Shown here: one piece after another, positions 34,480 through 43,312 of the stretch
Layout of the letters: each line of letters opens with the position of its first letter
How positions within the stretch are numbered: position 1 is the stretch's first letter
Assembly (NCBI GenBank): GCA_004553595.1
Contig: SFKZ01000001.1
Location: forward strand, 124,001 to 188,000
Reading direction: 5' to 3'
Source of the DNA: Methanobrevibacter ruminantium
GTDB lineage: Archaea > Methanobacteriota > Methanobacteria > Methanobacteriales > Methanobacteriaceae
Length of the DNA: 64,000 nt
Translations under genes and position numbers: made by a program
Notes under the pieces: model-generated
Database searches by the model: none
Seen by the model: the letters and a program-made list of their open reading frames with translations, nothing else
Told to the model about the DNA's origin: nothing

Positions 34480-37400
34480 TTAGATAAGTTTAACAACAGA
34501 AATTATCACTTTGTTATCTTCAATAATCCATTCTTTTGAATATTCAACGGAAATATCCTCATCCACATTCTCTTCTGTACCTTTAAGTGTACATACTTCA
34601 CAAGCTTCACCATCAAATATTACAAGTGACTTAGCTCTTACCTCTTCACTTATTAAATCAGACTGCTTTTCAACCAATTCCTTGAATTCAGCATTGGTAT
34701 TGACCATAACACCGACATTAGCCTCAACATCCAAGTCCATGTCCTTTCTCATGTCTTGGATTCTTCTAATAAGTTCACGAGCCATAGCTTCAGATAAGAT
34801 TTCTGGAGTGATTTTAGTATTTACGAATACGTTTCCTCCAGCAAATTCTGCACTTACAACATCGTCAGGAAGCTCAGTTTCATAAAGAACATCATCTGCA
34901 GAGAGTTCAATTTCTTTTAAATTGCCTTCCCTATCTTCTCCTCTGACAACATACTTGCCAGTAGAATCTAAGCTATCCTTAATGGAATTTCCTGTTCCAT
35001 CTGCTTTAGCTTGTGCGAAGAATTTTTGTACAATTCCCATATCTCCCTTAAGTCTTGGACCTAAGGTTTTGAGATTAGGTTTTGCAATAAATGTAAGGTT
35101 TTCAAATTCAGTAGCTGTAATAACCTCTTTTGTATTGGATTGATCTTTAATAATATCTTCAAGTGAGGATATGCTTTCCAAGACTTCATCATCCTGTGAT
35201 ACAACAGTGATGTCACTTACAGGCCATCTTAATTTGTATCTTGCAACATCTCTAGCTCTTGCAGATGCTTCGATGACATCTCTAACATTATCCATCTTAG
35301 CTTCGAGTTCATTATCGATTAATGATTCGTCATACATCCAATCATCCATATGAATACTTTCTACAGCTTCAGCATTCAAGTTTTTAACCAAGTTTTCATA
35401 TACCTCTTCAGATAAGTGAGGAGTAATTGGAGCCATTAAATGGATTAAGGTATTAAGTGTAGTGTAAAGTGAATAGTATGCACCTAATTTGTCTGGGTCA
35501 TCGCTTTCCACCCAGGTTCTTCCTCTAATCAATCTCACATACCATCTGCTTAAGTCTTCAAGAATGAAATTGTTGATTGCTCTTGTAGCTAAGTGGAAGT
35601 GCACATCATTGATTGCTTCACCCACTTCTTTTGCAAGTGAATTTACACGGGACAAGATCCATTTGTCCTCATTTCTTAAAGTGACATTTGCATCAGGACC
35701 ATCAACTATGCATTTTGCAGGGTCGAATTCGTCAAGAGCCATATAAGTGGTTGAGAACACATATACGTTCCAGAAGATATTGAACATCTTTTTGACATTG
35801 TTCAATTCATCCCATACGAACTTAAGGTCATCCCATGGCTTGCAAGCCCATAAAAGGTAGAATCTTAATACATCTGCACCATACTTTTCAATTACTTCCT
35901 CAGGTTGAACTACATTACCTAAGGATTTACTCATCTTTTTACCTTCTTCGTCCAATACGAATCCGTGCATTAAAACCTTGTTATATGGAGCTTGGTCCAA
36001 AGCGATTACACCAGTTCCTAATTGGGAATAGAACCATCCTCTGGTTTGGTCGTGTCCCTCACAAATAAAGTCATAAGGATACCATTTATTAAACATTTCC
36101 TCTTCACGAGGGTAGTATAAAGCTGCCCAACCTGCTACTCCTGAGTCAATCCATACATCTAATACATCAGGAATACGTTTCATTGGTGAATCGCAGCCAC
36201 AATCACATTTAATCAATACCTCATCAACATAAGGTCTGTGTACTAAATCTTCATCACTTGCAGTGATTTCATTGATTGATTCATTTTTAAGCTCTTCAAC
36301 TGAACCGATTACCTTGATTTCACCACAATCAGGACAAATCCAAATAGGTATTGGAATACCCCAGTATCTTTGTCTTGAAATGGTCCAGTCCTTAGCATTA
36401 GCTACCCAATCATGGAATCTTCCTTCACCAGCCCATTTAGGCACCCATTCCACTCTATCAATTTCAGAGAGCATTTTTTCCTTGATTTCAGGTACTTTAA
36501 TGAACCATTGTTCAGTAGCTAAGTAAATAATAGGAGTCTTACATCTCCAACAGACACCGTATCTGTGGTTGATTGTATCATGCTTAAACATTAAATCTTG
36601 AGCAATTAAATCAGCAATAATGGTGTCATTCAAGTCTTTGGTAAAGCCTTCAGCATAGATACCACCCTCTTCAGTGAAACATCCTGCTTCATCCACTGGA
36701 CAGTGTATAGGAAGTCCTACTTTTTGACCGACTTCGAAGTCCTCAGGACCGTGTCCAGGAGCAGTGTGTACAAAACCGGTACCTTCACCTAATTCAACAT
36801 GGTCTCCATGGAAAGTGGTGTGCACCAATTTATTTTCAGCTTCAATTCCCATTTGTTTAGGTACTTGCTCCGCTAAAGGATAAACATAAGATAAACCTAA
36901 AAGCTCTGAGCCTTTTACAGTCTTGATGATTTCATACATCACTTCTTTCTCTTCTTCTATGATGTATTTTTTCTCTTTTGACTCTTCATCATCAGGATCG
37001 TATTTAGGATTTGGCAATTTGTTTTTGTGAATAACTTCAATTGGACCTAAAACTGTTTCCAAGAGCTCTTTTGCTATGATGAGGATTTCTTCTTCACTTT
37101 CATTTAATCTTTCATCTACCTTAACGAATGAATAATCGAAATCTTCATTTAAACAAATAGCTAAGTTTCCAGGAAGTGTCCAAGGAGTGGTTGTCCATAC
37201 CAAGAAAGATTGTCTTAAATCAGCTAAAGCTTCAAAATCATCACAGTTTTCTTCAGTTAAGAAGTTTTCCTTTAATGGGAAACGTACATAAATGGAAGGG
37301 TCATCTCCTTCAGTATAGTCAATTTCAGCTGCAGCAAGTGCAGTTTGACAGTGAGGACACCAGCTGATTACCCTTTGGTCACGGGTAAGCAAATTCTTTT

Positions 37401-37908
37401 CATGGGTTTTCTTCAATGTCCACCAAGCGGATTCCATATATTTAGGATCCAAGGTCATATAAGGGTTATCCCAATCCATCCAAACTCCCAAGCTTTTGAA
37501 CTGTTCAGTCATTGCAACCTTATTTTCCATTGCAAATTCCTTACATTTGTCAATAAAGTTGTCAATGCCGTATTTTTCCTCAATTTCCTGCTTGGATTCA
37601 ATGCCTAACAATTGCTCTACCTTATGTTCGATAGGCAATCCGTGAGTATCCCATCCAGCTTGTCTTCTTAAGCTAAATCCATTCATGGACTTGTAACGCA
37701 ATAAGGTATCCTTAATAACCTTGTTCCAGGTAGTACCTAAATGGATTTTTCCACTACAATATGGTGGCCCATCTAAAAAGGAATATTGTGGACCATTAGC
37801 TCGTAGCTTATTAGTCTTTTCATATATGTCAGAATCTGCCCAAAAGTTTTGGACCTTTTCTTCTATTTTCTTAAAGTCATAGTTTTTATCTGCCTCTTTT
37901 AACGGCAT
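34480..37908 (-). CDS. ileS: Isoleucyl-tRNA synthetase
   Basis: A 1142-residue class I aminoacyl-tRNA synthetase. The first signature is HLGTTWNK (variant of HIGH) at about residue 57, and the second is KMSKSLGNV at about 655. The editing CP1 domain holds WTTTPWTLPGNLA and the GTGFVHTAPGHGPEDF motif. Zinc-binding cysteines appear in CPHCQTA, CWRCKTP, CPDCG and CDCGCD. The long C-terminal region (about 820-1142) has the anticodon-binding helices and the archaeal/eukaryotic-type tail. AGGAGAATCGAT precedes the ATG. purL follows after 9 bp. Confidence 0.97.
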   Translation of the reverse strand: MPLKEADKNYDFKKIEEKVQNFWADSDIYEKTNKLRANGPQYSFLDGPPYCSGKIHLGTTWNKVIKDTLLRYKSMNGFSLRRQAGWDTHGLPIEHKVEQLLGIESKQEIEEKYGIDNFIDKCKEFAMENKVAMTEQFKSLGVWMDWDNPYMTLDPKYMESAWWTLKKTHEKNLLTRDQRVISWCPHCQTALAAAEIDYTEGDDPSIYVRFPLKENFLTEENCDDFEALADLRQSFLVWTTTPWTLPGNLAICLNEDFDYSFVKVDERLNESEEEILIIAKELLETVLGPIEVIHKNKLPNPKYDPDDEESKEKKYIIEEEKEVMYEIIKTVKGSELLGLSYVYPLAEQVPKQMGIEAENKLVHTTFHGDHVELGEGTGFVHTAPGHGPEDFEVGQKVGLPIHCPVDEAGCFTEEGGIYAEGFTKDLNDTIIADLIAQDLMFKHDTINHRYGVCWRCKTPIIYLATEQWFIKVPEIKEKMLSEIDRVEWVPKWAGEGRFHDWVANAKDWTISRQRYWGIPIPIWICPDCGEIKVIGSVEELKNESINEITASDEDLVHRPYVDEVLIKCDCGCDSPMKRIPDVLDVWIDSGVAGWAALYYPREEEMFNKWYPYDFICEGHDQTRGWFYSQLGTGVIALDQAPYNKVLMHGFVLDEEGKKMSKSLGNVVQPEEVIEKYGADVLRFYLLWACKPWDDLKFVWDELNNVKKMFNIFWNVYVFSTTYMALDEFDPAKCIVDGPDANVTLRNEDKWILSRVNSLAKEVGEAINDVHFHLATRAINNFILEDLSRWYVRLIRGRTWVESDDPDKLGAYYSLYTTLNTLIHLMAPITPHLSEEVYENLVKNLNAEAVESIHMDDWMYDESLIDNELEAKMDNVRDVIEASARARDVARYKLRWPVSDITVVSQDDEVLESISSLEDIIKDQSNTKEVITATEFENLTFIAKPNLKTLGPRLKGDMGIVQKFFAQAKADGTGNSIKDSLDSTGKYVVRGEDREGNLKEIELSADDVLYETELPDDVVSAEFAGGNVFVNTKITPEILSEAMARELIRRIQDMRKDMDLDVEANVGVMVNTNAEFKELVEKQSDLISEEVRAKSLVIFDGEACEVCTLKGTEENVDEDISVEYSKEWIIEDNKVIISVVKLI

Positions 37909-38238
37909 ATCGATTCTCCTAATAAATGTGATTTTTTAAATTTATTAAAATGGTAAATATCATAAAAATTTAAGATAAATAGATTATCTTAATGATTTTA
38001 ATAAATTGAAACAAAATATATAGAATATATATTATTATGATATATATTTCTTATTTTGAATGTAAATAAACTTTATTATTAATAATATTTATAAAAATAA
38101 TAATTACATTATAATTGTAATATAATGGTGAAATTAAAAAACAACAATATACTTGTTAAATTGATTTTAAAGTATAATAAACATTTTAATAATGAAAATA
38201 TTTATAAATATTCAAAATAAATAGAAAATAATAGAGTT
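37909..38238. other. Divergent promoter spacer of ileS and the DUF192 gene
   Basis: These 330 bp of A/T-rich DNA hold no gene I can support. A plus-strand TTTATAAA (38201-38208) lies about 34 bp before the DUF192 start and could be its TATA box. A weak inverted repeat, TTACA-TTATAAT-TGTAA, lies near 38104-38120. No other structure is visible. Confidence 0.5.
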
Positions 38239-38637
38239 ATGATAGAAATATTGGAAAATAAGAATAATGAAACGGATAAAAATTTGAAGTCAATTACACT
38301 TAAAAATTCAAATGAAAAAATTGCTGAGATTAAGATAGCCAATACTTTTTTTAGTCGTTTAATGGGACTGATGTTTAAAAAAAATGCTAAAGTTCCACTA
38401 CTGTTTGAAATTCCTGAGAAAATAAATAAGAAGGAAAGATCTTCAATCCATAGCTTTTTCATGAGATTTGAGATAGTACTAGTTTTTATAGACAAAAGCA
38501 ATGCAGTTTACGAAATATCTGAATTGAAGCCATGGAATTGTTATGTTCCTAAAAAACCAGCAAAATATATAGTGGAATTTGATAGAAGAGAATTCAATGA
38601 TTGCTTGAAAATAGGTGATGAAATAGAAATAAAATGA
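38239..38637 (+). CDS. DUF192 family protein
   Basis: A 132-residue protein. After an unconserved N terminus, AEIKIANTFFSRLMGLMFKK and HSFFMRFEIVLVFIDKSNAV, then VYEISELKPWNCYVPKKPAK, match the DUF192 beta-barrel, a small fold found in bacteria and archaea and often exported. Here no signal peptide is present, so it is probably cytosolic. Function unknown. No ribosome site precedes the ATG, and a TATA-like TTTATAAA lies about 34 bp upstream, so its leader is very short. The 3' end, AAAATAGGTGATGAAATAGA, is duplicated 57 bp downstream. Confidence 0.83.
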   Translation: MIEILENKNNETDKNLKSITLKNSNEKIAEIKIANTFFSRLMGLMFKKNAKVPLLFEIPEKINKKERSSIHSFFMRFEIVLVFIDKSNAVYEISELKPWNCYVPKKPAKYIVEFDRREFNDCLKIGDEIEIK

Positions 38638-38684
38638 GAGTTGAAGTTTAATTAATTATTGTTAAAAATAGGTGATGAAATAGA
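38608..38684. repeat. Duplicated 20-nt 3' end of the DUF192 gene
   Basis: AAAATAGGTGATGAAATAGA is found inside the gene at 38608-38627 and again, outside it, at 38665-38684. It looks like a small local duplication or the scar of a 3'-end rearrangement. Confidence 0.65.
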
Positions 38685-38734
38685 GAAAATATATAAAATA
38701 AAATTAAATGGATAAAAATTAATGGATAGTGAAA

Positions 38735-39433
38735 TTATAAATCTAAACTATCCAAAAGACTTTGAGGAGTGTCGAAAATCTCGATTCCCTCCATTTTTTG
38801 GAGTTTTTGAGTGTTCTCAATATCTATTTCTCTCATATGCATAGTTATGATTTTTCCTGTTGAAACCGCATCATATGGACAAATGTCATTACAGGTTCCA
38901 CAGCCAATGCATTTCAATAGATCAATTTCCGCGTGAGGAATGATTGCACCATTTGGACAAGCTAAAGCTGCCTCACACTCATCACAGTTTTGGCATTTTG
39001 TCTTTTCAAGCTTTGATGGTAATATTGTTTCAACATCTCCTGGTTCAATGTCTACAGGAACCATAAGAGTTCTTACCCTGCCTTTTCCAGCTTGTGCAAC
39101 AGCATTGGTAACAAGAGTGTCTGAAATTCCATGAACTATCTTAGCAACTGTGTTTGCAGTAGTAGGTGATACGATAAGCAAATCATATTTTCCAAGTGAA
39201 AGCCTGCCAGTAATTGGGAAGCTGAATTTTTGATTGGAATCGCTTGCAAGTTCGTTATACCTTCCACCGGTTACAGCAACTACCCTATCATAGAGCCCAT
39301 ACATTTTTAAAACTTCTTCAGAAGCTTGGGATAAAAAGACAGTCAAATCATTGTCTTTAGCCAATTCTTCCATAGCTTCAACGCTTTCCTTAAGCAAATG
39401 TCCTGCACCGGTAAAAGCCCATCCTATTTTCAT
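38735..39433 (-). CDS. MJ0208-family flavoprotein, dihydromethanopterin reductase (acceptor)-like
   Basis: A 232-residue protein. The N-terminal 150 residues are an FMN-binding flavoprotein fold (WAFTGAGHLLKESVEAMEEL; LLIVSPTTANTVAKIVHGIS). A two-cluster ferredoxin module follows: CQNCDECEAALACPNGAI and CIGCGTCNDICPYDAV at about residues 143-192. This is the MJ0208 family, members of which (DmrX) reduce dihydromethanopterin to tetrahydromethanopterin, the C1 carrier of methanogenesis, using ferredoxin-type electrons. The assignment is by architecture; other flavoprotein roles remain possible. GGAGATA precedes the ATG. glyA, another pterin C1 enzyme, lies 154 bp upstream on the same strand. 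Confidence 0.85.
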   Translation of the reverse strand: MKIGWAFTGAGHLLKESVEAMEELAKDNDLTVFLSQASEEVLKMYGLYDRVVAVTGGRYNELASDSNQKFSFPITGRLSLGKYDLLIVSPTTANTVAKIVHGISDTLVTNAVAQAGKGRVRTLMVPVDIEPGDVETILPSKLEKTKCQNCDECEAALACPNGAIIPHAEIDLLKCIGCGTCNDICPYDAVSTGKIITMHMREIDIENTQKLQKMEGIEIFDTPQSLLDSLDL

Positions 39434-39484
39434 AAAATATCTCCAAAAAATAGATTTAAAAAAATGAAAAAATAAAAGTTAAGA

Positions 39485-39580
39485 GAAGTTACTCCCAACT
39501 AGTGAAAATATTTTGATCAAACTTTTTCTAAAAGTTTGGAAAAAGTTTTGGTCAAGGTTTTTGAGCCGAAGGCTCAAAAA
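39485..39580. repeat. Dispersed stop-abutting repeat with terminator hairpin
   Basis: The region has two parts. TTTTTGAGCC-GAA-GGCTCAAAAA (39558-39580) is a perfect 10-bp hairpin just after the glyA stop. Beyond it (39485-39540) is an element containing TTACTCCCAACTAGTGAAAA and ATCAAACTTTTTCTAAAAGT. The second part recurs after radA (44889-44945). The hairpin arm CCAAGCTTTTTGAGCCTTCG recurs at the end of the window after the marker-11 gene. It probably acts as a terminator, and may be a mobile or amplified intergenic element. Confidence 0.7.
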
Positions 39581-39587
39581 GCTTGGA

Positions 39588-40862
39588 TTATATATGTTCA
39601 ATGAACTTGTATCCTTCTTCTTCTGTGAAAGCGTAGTGAATGGTTCTGTACCCGGACATGAATTCAGTTACTTCATCCTTGATGTCTACTTTGTCACCTT
39701 CAGCAACTCTCCAGATAAATTCAGCTACTTCTTCCATTTCTTTTTCTTTCATTCCTCTTCTGGTGATTTCTTGAGTACCGATTCTGATACCAGATGGGTC
39801 ATCACTGTCATTTACATTGTCACCAGGAATGAGGTTTTTGTTAAGAATGATGTTGTTTTGCTCTAATTCCTTAGCTAAGATGGTAGCTCTTTTGACATCT
39901 CTTACATCCATAGCCACTTGGTGAGATTCAGTGTATCCTAAGTCTTCACACATTACATTGAATCCTTGTTCAGCGAGAGCACCAGCCAATGCTTTAGCGT
40001 TTTTGATGGTTTGTTTAGCGTAATCTTCACCAAACTCTAACATTTCAGCGGTAGCAATACCTAAACCAGCTAAATGGTGTAAGTGGTGGTTACTTACTAC
40101 ACCAGGGAATACAGCATTGTCAATCAATTTTTCATTTTTCTTATCGGATAAGATGATTCCTCCTTGAGGACCTGGGAAAGTCTTGTGGGTACTTCCCATA
40201 AGAACTTCAGCTCCTTCTTTTAAAGGATCTTGGAATTGTTTACCTGCAATCAATCCAAGCACGTGAGCACCATCGTACATAATGGTTGCTCCCACTTCGT
40301 TAGCTGCATCTACAACTTCAGATACAGGGTGTGGGAATAAGAATAAGCTTCCTCCAAAGAGAATGATTTTTGGTTTTTCCTCCAAGATCATTTTATTCAA
40401 TGCATCAACATCAATGTTCATTACTTCTGAATTGAAAGGATGTTCTAAAGTTTTTAATCCTCTAATACCTGCTGCACTAACATTTGCATGGGAAATGTGT
40501 CCTCCAAAAGGAATGTTCATAGCAATCATCTTGTCTCCAGCTTTAGCGAAACCGAAGAAAGCAGCGAGGTTTGCAGTTACTCCAGAAACTGGTTGAACGT
40601 TTGCATAGCTACAGTCGTAAACTTTACATGATAATTGTTTTGTAATGTCTTCAATTTGGTCAATGTAAGTACATCCTTGGTATAATCTTTCGTAAGCTTG
40701 TCCTTCAGCATATCTGTGAGCCAAATCAGAAGCCATTGCTGTTGTAACAGCATTACTTGTGGTATTTTCACTTGCAATAAGGTTAACGCTGTCTCTCATC
40801 CAGTCATTATGAACTCTCATCAAGTCATAAATCTTATTCATATCTTCTTCATATTGATACAT
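39588..40862 (-). CDS. glyA: Serine hydroxymethyltransferase
   Basis: A 424-residue PLP enzyme that interconverts serine and glycine while loading a C1 unit onto tetrahydromethanopterin. The PLP lysine is in LMGSTHKTFPGPQGG, and family motifs are NLIASENTTSNAV, YAEGQAYERLYQGC, NVQPVSGVTANLA and MYDGAHVLGLIAG. It belongs to the archaeal branch with short insertions. GGTGTT precedes two possible starts, ATG 40868 and ATG 40862; spacing favours the latter. Codon bias is strong. The MJ0208 flavoprotein gene follows on the same strand. A hairpin lies immediately after the stop. Confidence 0.96.
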   Translation of the reverse strand: MYQYEEDMNKIYDLMRVHNDWMRDSVNLIASENTTSNAVTTAMASDLAHRYAEGQAYERLYQGCTYIDQIEDITKQLSCKVYDCSYANVQPVSGVTANLAAFFGFAKAGDKMIAMNIPFGGHISHANVSAAGIRGLKTLEHPFNSEVMNIDVDALNKMILEEKPKIILFGGSLFLFPHPVSEVVDAANEVGATIMYDGAHVLGLIAGKQFQDPLKEGAEVLMGSTHKTFPGPQGGIILSDKKNEKLIDNAVFPGVVSNHHLHHLAGLGIATAEMLEFGEDYAKQTIKNAKALAGALAEQGFNVMCEDLGYTESHQVAMDVRDVKRATILAKELEQNNIILNKNLIPGDNVNDSDDPSGIRIGTQEITRRGMKEKEMEEVAEFIWRVAEGDKVDIKDEVTEFMSGYRTIHYAFTEEEGYKFIEHI

Positions 40863-40868
40863 AATCAT

Positions 40869-41262
40869 AACACCTATATTCTCTAAAAATTGTAATCATA
40901 TAATATAATTATAAATTAAATCTTTTTGATAAAATATTAAAAATTTTAAAAGTTTATAAAAATCAGAAGCATAATAAAAAAAATCTAAAAATCTAAAAAA
41001 TATAATCTTATAAAATTCTTATTAATATATAATATAATTTTTTAATTAAATAAAACTTTTTATTAAATATATTATAATTTATATTATTTTTTTATGTTTT
41101 TTGAATTTAGATGATGAATTTTATATAGATTTTGAAAAAGGAATCCTAATTTTTGAAAAAAATCTATAAGAAAAATAATCTTAAAAAAAAACGTTGATAA
41201 TATACGAACAAATAAAAATTGTTTAAAAAAAAGAAAAAGAAAAAGAGAATAAATCTCTTAAT
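40869..41262. other. A/T-rich spacer between hdrA and glyA
   Basis: These 394 bp contain no gene. Minus-strand TATA-like sequences near 40895-40915 fit a glyA promoter. ATACGAACAAA at 41202-41212 is identical to sequences next to msvR and fpaA, though it lies 55 bp beyond the hdrA stop and about 340 bp before glyA. The rest is low complexity. Confidence 0.5.
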
Positions 41263-43245
41263 CTATTTTGCAACATCTTCGAGAGCTGCTGCAATTTGTG
41301 CCATAATTTGTTCGGTTTTGAAGTGGTTTTGGTTCATAGCACCAGACGGACATGCACCTACACAGGTACCACATCCTTTACATAATGCAACGTTAATAGC
41401 TGCGTGTTTGTCTGCGCCTTCACCTTCAATACTTACAGCACCGAATGGACATAATTCTACACATACTTCACATGCACCACATACAGTACTATCAGTGTCA
41501 GCAGTAATAGGTTCGATTTCTACTTCACCTTTAGCCATTGGGATAGCTGCTCTAGATGCTGCTGCGGATCCTTGTGCTACTGCGTCAGGAATATCTTTAG
41601 GACCTTGTGCTACACCAGCAATGTATACACCGTCAGTTAAAGTGTCAACAGGTCTGAGTTTTGGGTGAGCTTCCATGTAGAATCCGTCGGAAGTTCTGGA
41701 TAAACCTAAGGTTTGTCTGAGTTCGTTAGATCCTTTAGGAGGTTCTAATCCTACAGATAATACAACTAAGTCGTAGGTGTATTCAGTTACTTTTCCGAGT
41801 AAGGTGTCTTCTGCTCTTACAGTTAAGGTTAAGTCATCGTTTTCGATGATTTCAGCAGGACGTCCTCTGATGAATTCAATTCCGTATTTTTCTTGGGAAG
41901 TTTTGTAGAACTCTTCGAATCCTTTACCGAATGAACGGATATCCATGTAGTAACAGGTTACTTCAGTGTCAGGTTCGTGGTCAATACATAATTGAGCGTT
42001 TTTCATGGAGTACATACAACATACTCTTGAACAGTAGGATTTACCGATTTGTTCATCTCTTGAACCAACACAGTGGATGAATGCAACACGTTTAGGTTCT
42101 TTACCGTCAGATGGTTTTTGTACGTGACCACCAGTAGGACCAGATGCGTTGATCATTCTTTCAATTTCCATTGCGGTAATTACGTTAGTGTATCTACCGT
42201 AACCGTATTCGTATTTTTCGGTTGGGTCATATGGGTCGTAACCGGTTGCTGCAATAATGGTACCAACATGGAGTTCGATTTCTTCTGGTTCCATGTTACG
42301 GTCGATTGCGTCAGGACCACATACGGTTTCACAAAGACCACAGTCGATACAGTAGTTTTTGTCGATAGTTGCACAGAGAGGTACTGCTTGAGGGAATGGG
42401 ATGTAAGCTGCTCTTACCATACCTACACCTTCGTCGTAGTAGTTAGGTATTTCGATAGGACAGACTTCTTGACATTGTCCACATCCAGTACAGTCATCTT
42501 CTTTAACGTATCTTGGTTTTTTCTCAACTTTTACAGTAAAGTTACCAATGTAACCGTCTACTTCTTTTACTTCTGCGTAAGTAATTAATTCAATGTTTTC
42601 GTGTTTGTTTGTGTCTACCATCTTAGGTGCGAGAATACACATGGAACAGTCTAAGGTAGGGAAGGTTTTGTCTAATTGACCCATTCTTCCACCGATAGTT
42701 GGGTTTCTTTCTACCATGTAGGTTTTGAATCCCATATCCGCTAAGTCTAATGCAGATTGAATACCTGCTACTCCACCACCGATAACAAGACATTTGTTGT
42801 CTACTGCCACTTTAGAAGCTTCGAGAGGTTCTAATAATCTTGCTTTTGCAACAGCCATACGAGTTAAGTCTTTTGCTTTTGCAGTTGCTTCAGCAGGTTG
42901 GGTCATGTGTACCCAAGAGTCTTGTTCTCTTAAGTTAGCAAATTCAAATAAGAACTTGTTTAATCCAGCTTCTTCTACACATCTTCTGAAGGTAGGTTCG
43001 TGAAGTCTTGGAGAACATGCTGCTACTACGATTCTGTTTAAGTTGTGTTCTTTAATGTCTTCTTGAATAAGACTTTGACCTGGGTCAGAACACATGTATT
43101 TGTAATCTTTTGCAATAACTACGTTAGGTAAAGTTTTTGCGTATTCTGCTACTTCAGGACAGTTTACGACTCCACCAACGTTTACACCACAGTGGCAAAC
43201 ATATACTCCCACTCTAATTTCTTCGTTATTAATTTCTTCTGCCAT
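41263..43245 (-). CDS. hdrA: CoB-CoM heterodisulfide reductase subunit A
   Basis: A 660-residue iron-sulfur flavoprotein and electron-bifurcating core of the HdrABC-MvhADG complex, which reduces the CoM-S-S-CoB heterodisulfide and ferredoxin with H2. N-terminal cysteines YVCHCGVNVGG, MCSDPGQS and AACSPRLHEPTF bind a cluster. VIGGGVAGIQSALDLADMG is the FAD site. CTGCGQCQEVCPI and CIDCGLCETVCGPDAI form an inserted ferredoxin. CGACEVCVELCPFGAV and CKGCGTCVGACPSGAM form the C-terminal one. Strong codon bias indicates very high expression. AAGGTGATT precedes the ATG. hdrB and hdrC are not adjacent, as usual in this order. Confidence 0.97.
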   Translation of the reverse strand: MAEEINNEEIRVGVYVCHCGVNVGGVVNCPEVAEYAKTLPNVVIAKDYKYMCSDPGQSLIQEDIKEHNLNRIVVAACSPRLHEPTFRRCVEEAGLNKFLFEFANLREQDSWVHMTQPAEATAKAKDLTRMAVAKARLLEPLEASKVAVDNKCLVIGGGVAGIQSALDLADMGFKTYMVERNPTIGGRMGQLDKTFPTLDCSMCILAPKMVDTNKHENIELITYAEVKEVDGYIGNFTVKVEKKPRYVKEDDCTGCGQCQEVCPIEIPNYYDEGVGMVRAAYIPFPQAVPLCATIDKNYCIDCGLCETVCGPDAIDRNMEPEEIELHVGTIIAATGYDPYDPTEKYEYGYGRYTNVITAMEIERMINASGPTGGHVQKPSDGKEPKRVAFIHCVGSRDEQIGKSYCSRVCCMYSMKNAQLCIDHEPDTEVTCYYMDIRSFGKGFEEFYKTSQEKYGIEFIRGRPAEIIENDDLTLTVRAEDTLLGKVTEYTYDLVVLSVGLEPPKGSNELRQTLGLSRTSDGFYMEAHPKLRPVDTLTDGVYIAGVAQGPKDIPDAVAQGSAAASRAAIPMAKGEVEIEPITADTDSTVCGACEVCVELCPFGAVSIEGEGADKHAAINVALCKGCGTCVGACPSGAMNQNHFKTEQIMAQIAAALEDVAK

Positions 43246-43253
43246 TAAATCAC

Positions 43254-43281
43254 CTTGTACAAGTAAAATGATTAATCATTT
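43254..43281 (-). promoter_or_regulatory. Two palindromes at the hdrA start point and leader
   Basis: AAATGATTAATCATTT (43266-43281, perfect 16-bp palindrome) lies directly at the predicted transcription start, 26 bp below the TATA box. CTTGTACAAG (43254-43263, perfect 10 bp) overlaps the Shine-Dalgarno sequence. The placement is that of a repressor operator and possibly a translational control site. Confidence 0.5.
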
Positions 43282-43304
43282 GATCTAATTTTTTAAATAT
43301 ATTA

Positions 43305-43312
43305 TATATAAA
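43305..43312 (-). promoter_or_regulatory. TATA box of hdrA
   Basis: TTTATATA on the minus strand, consensus archaeal TATA. The expected start point is about 43282, giving a 37-nt leader with Shine-Dalgarno AAGGTGATT. Confidence 0.6.

Noticed and set aside
39513..39866. 117-codon plus-strand frame across the glyA 3' end
   Set aside because: It runs through the terminator hairpin and is antisense to well-conserved glyA sequence.
41219..41668. 149-codon plus-strand frame over the hdrA 3' end
   Set aside because: Composition (poly-Lys start, Ala/Ser/His-rich) is that of the complementary strand of a ferredoxin domain.
42073..42588. 171-codon plus-strand frame opposite hdrA
   Set aside because: It is Thr/Val/Phe-rich, lies entirely inside the highly expressed hdrA gene, and has no ribosome site or family features.
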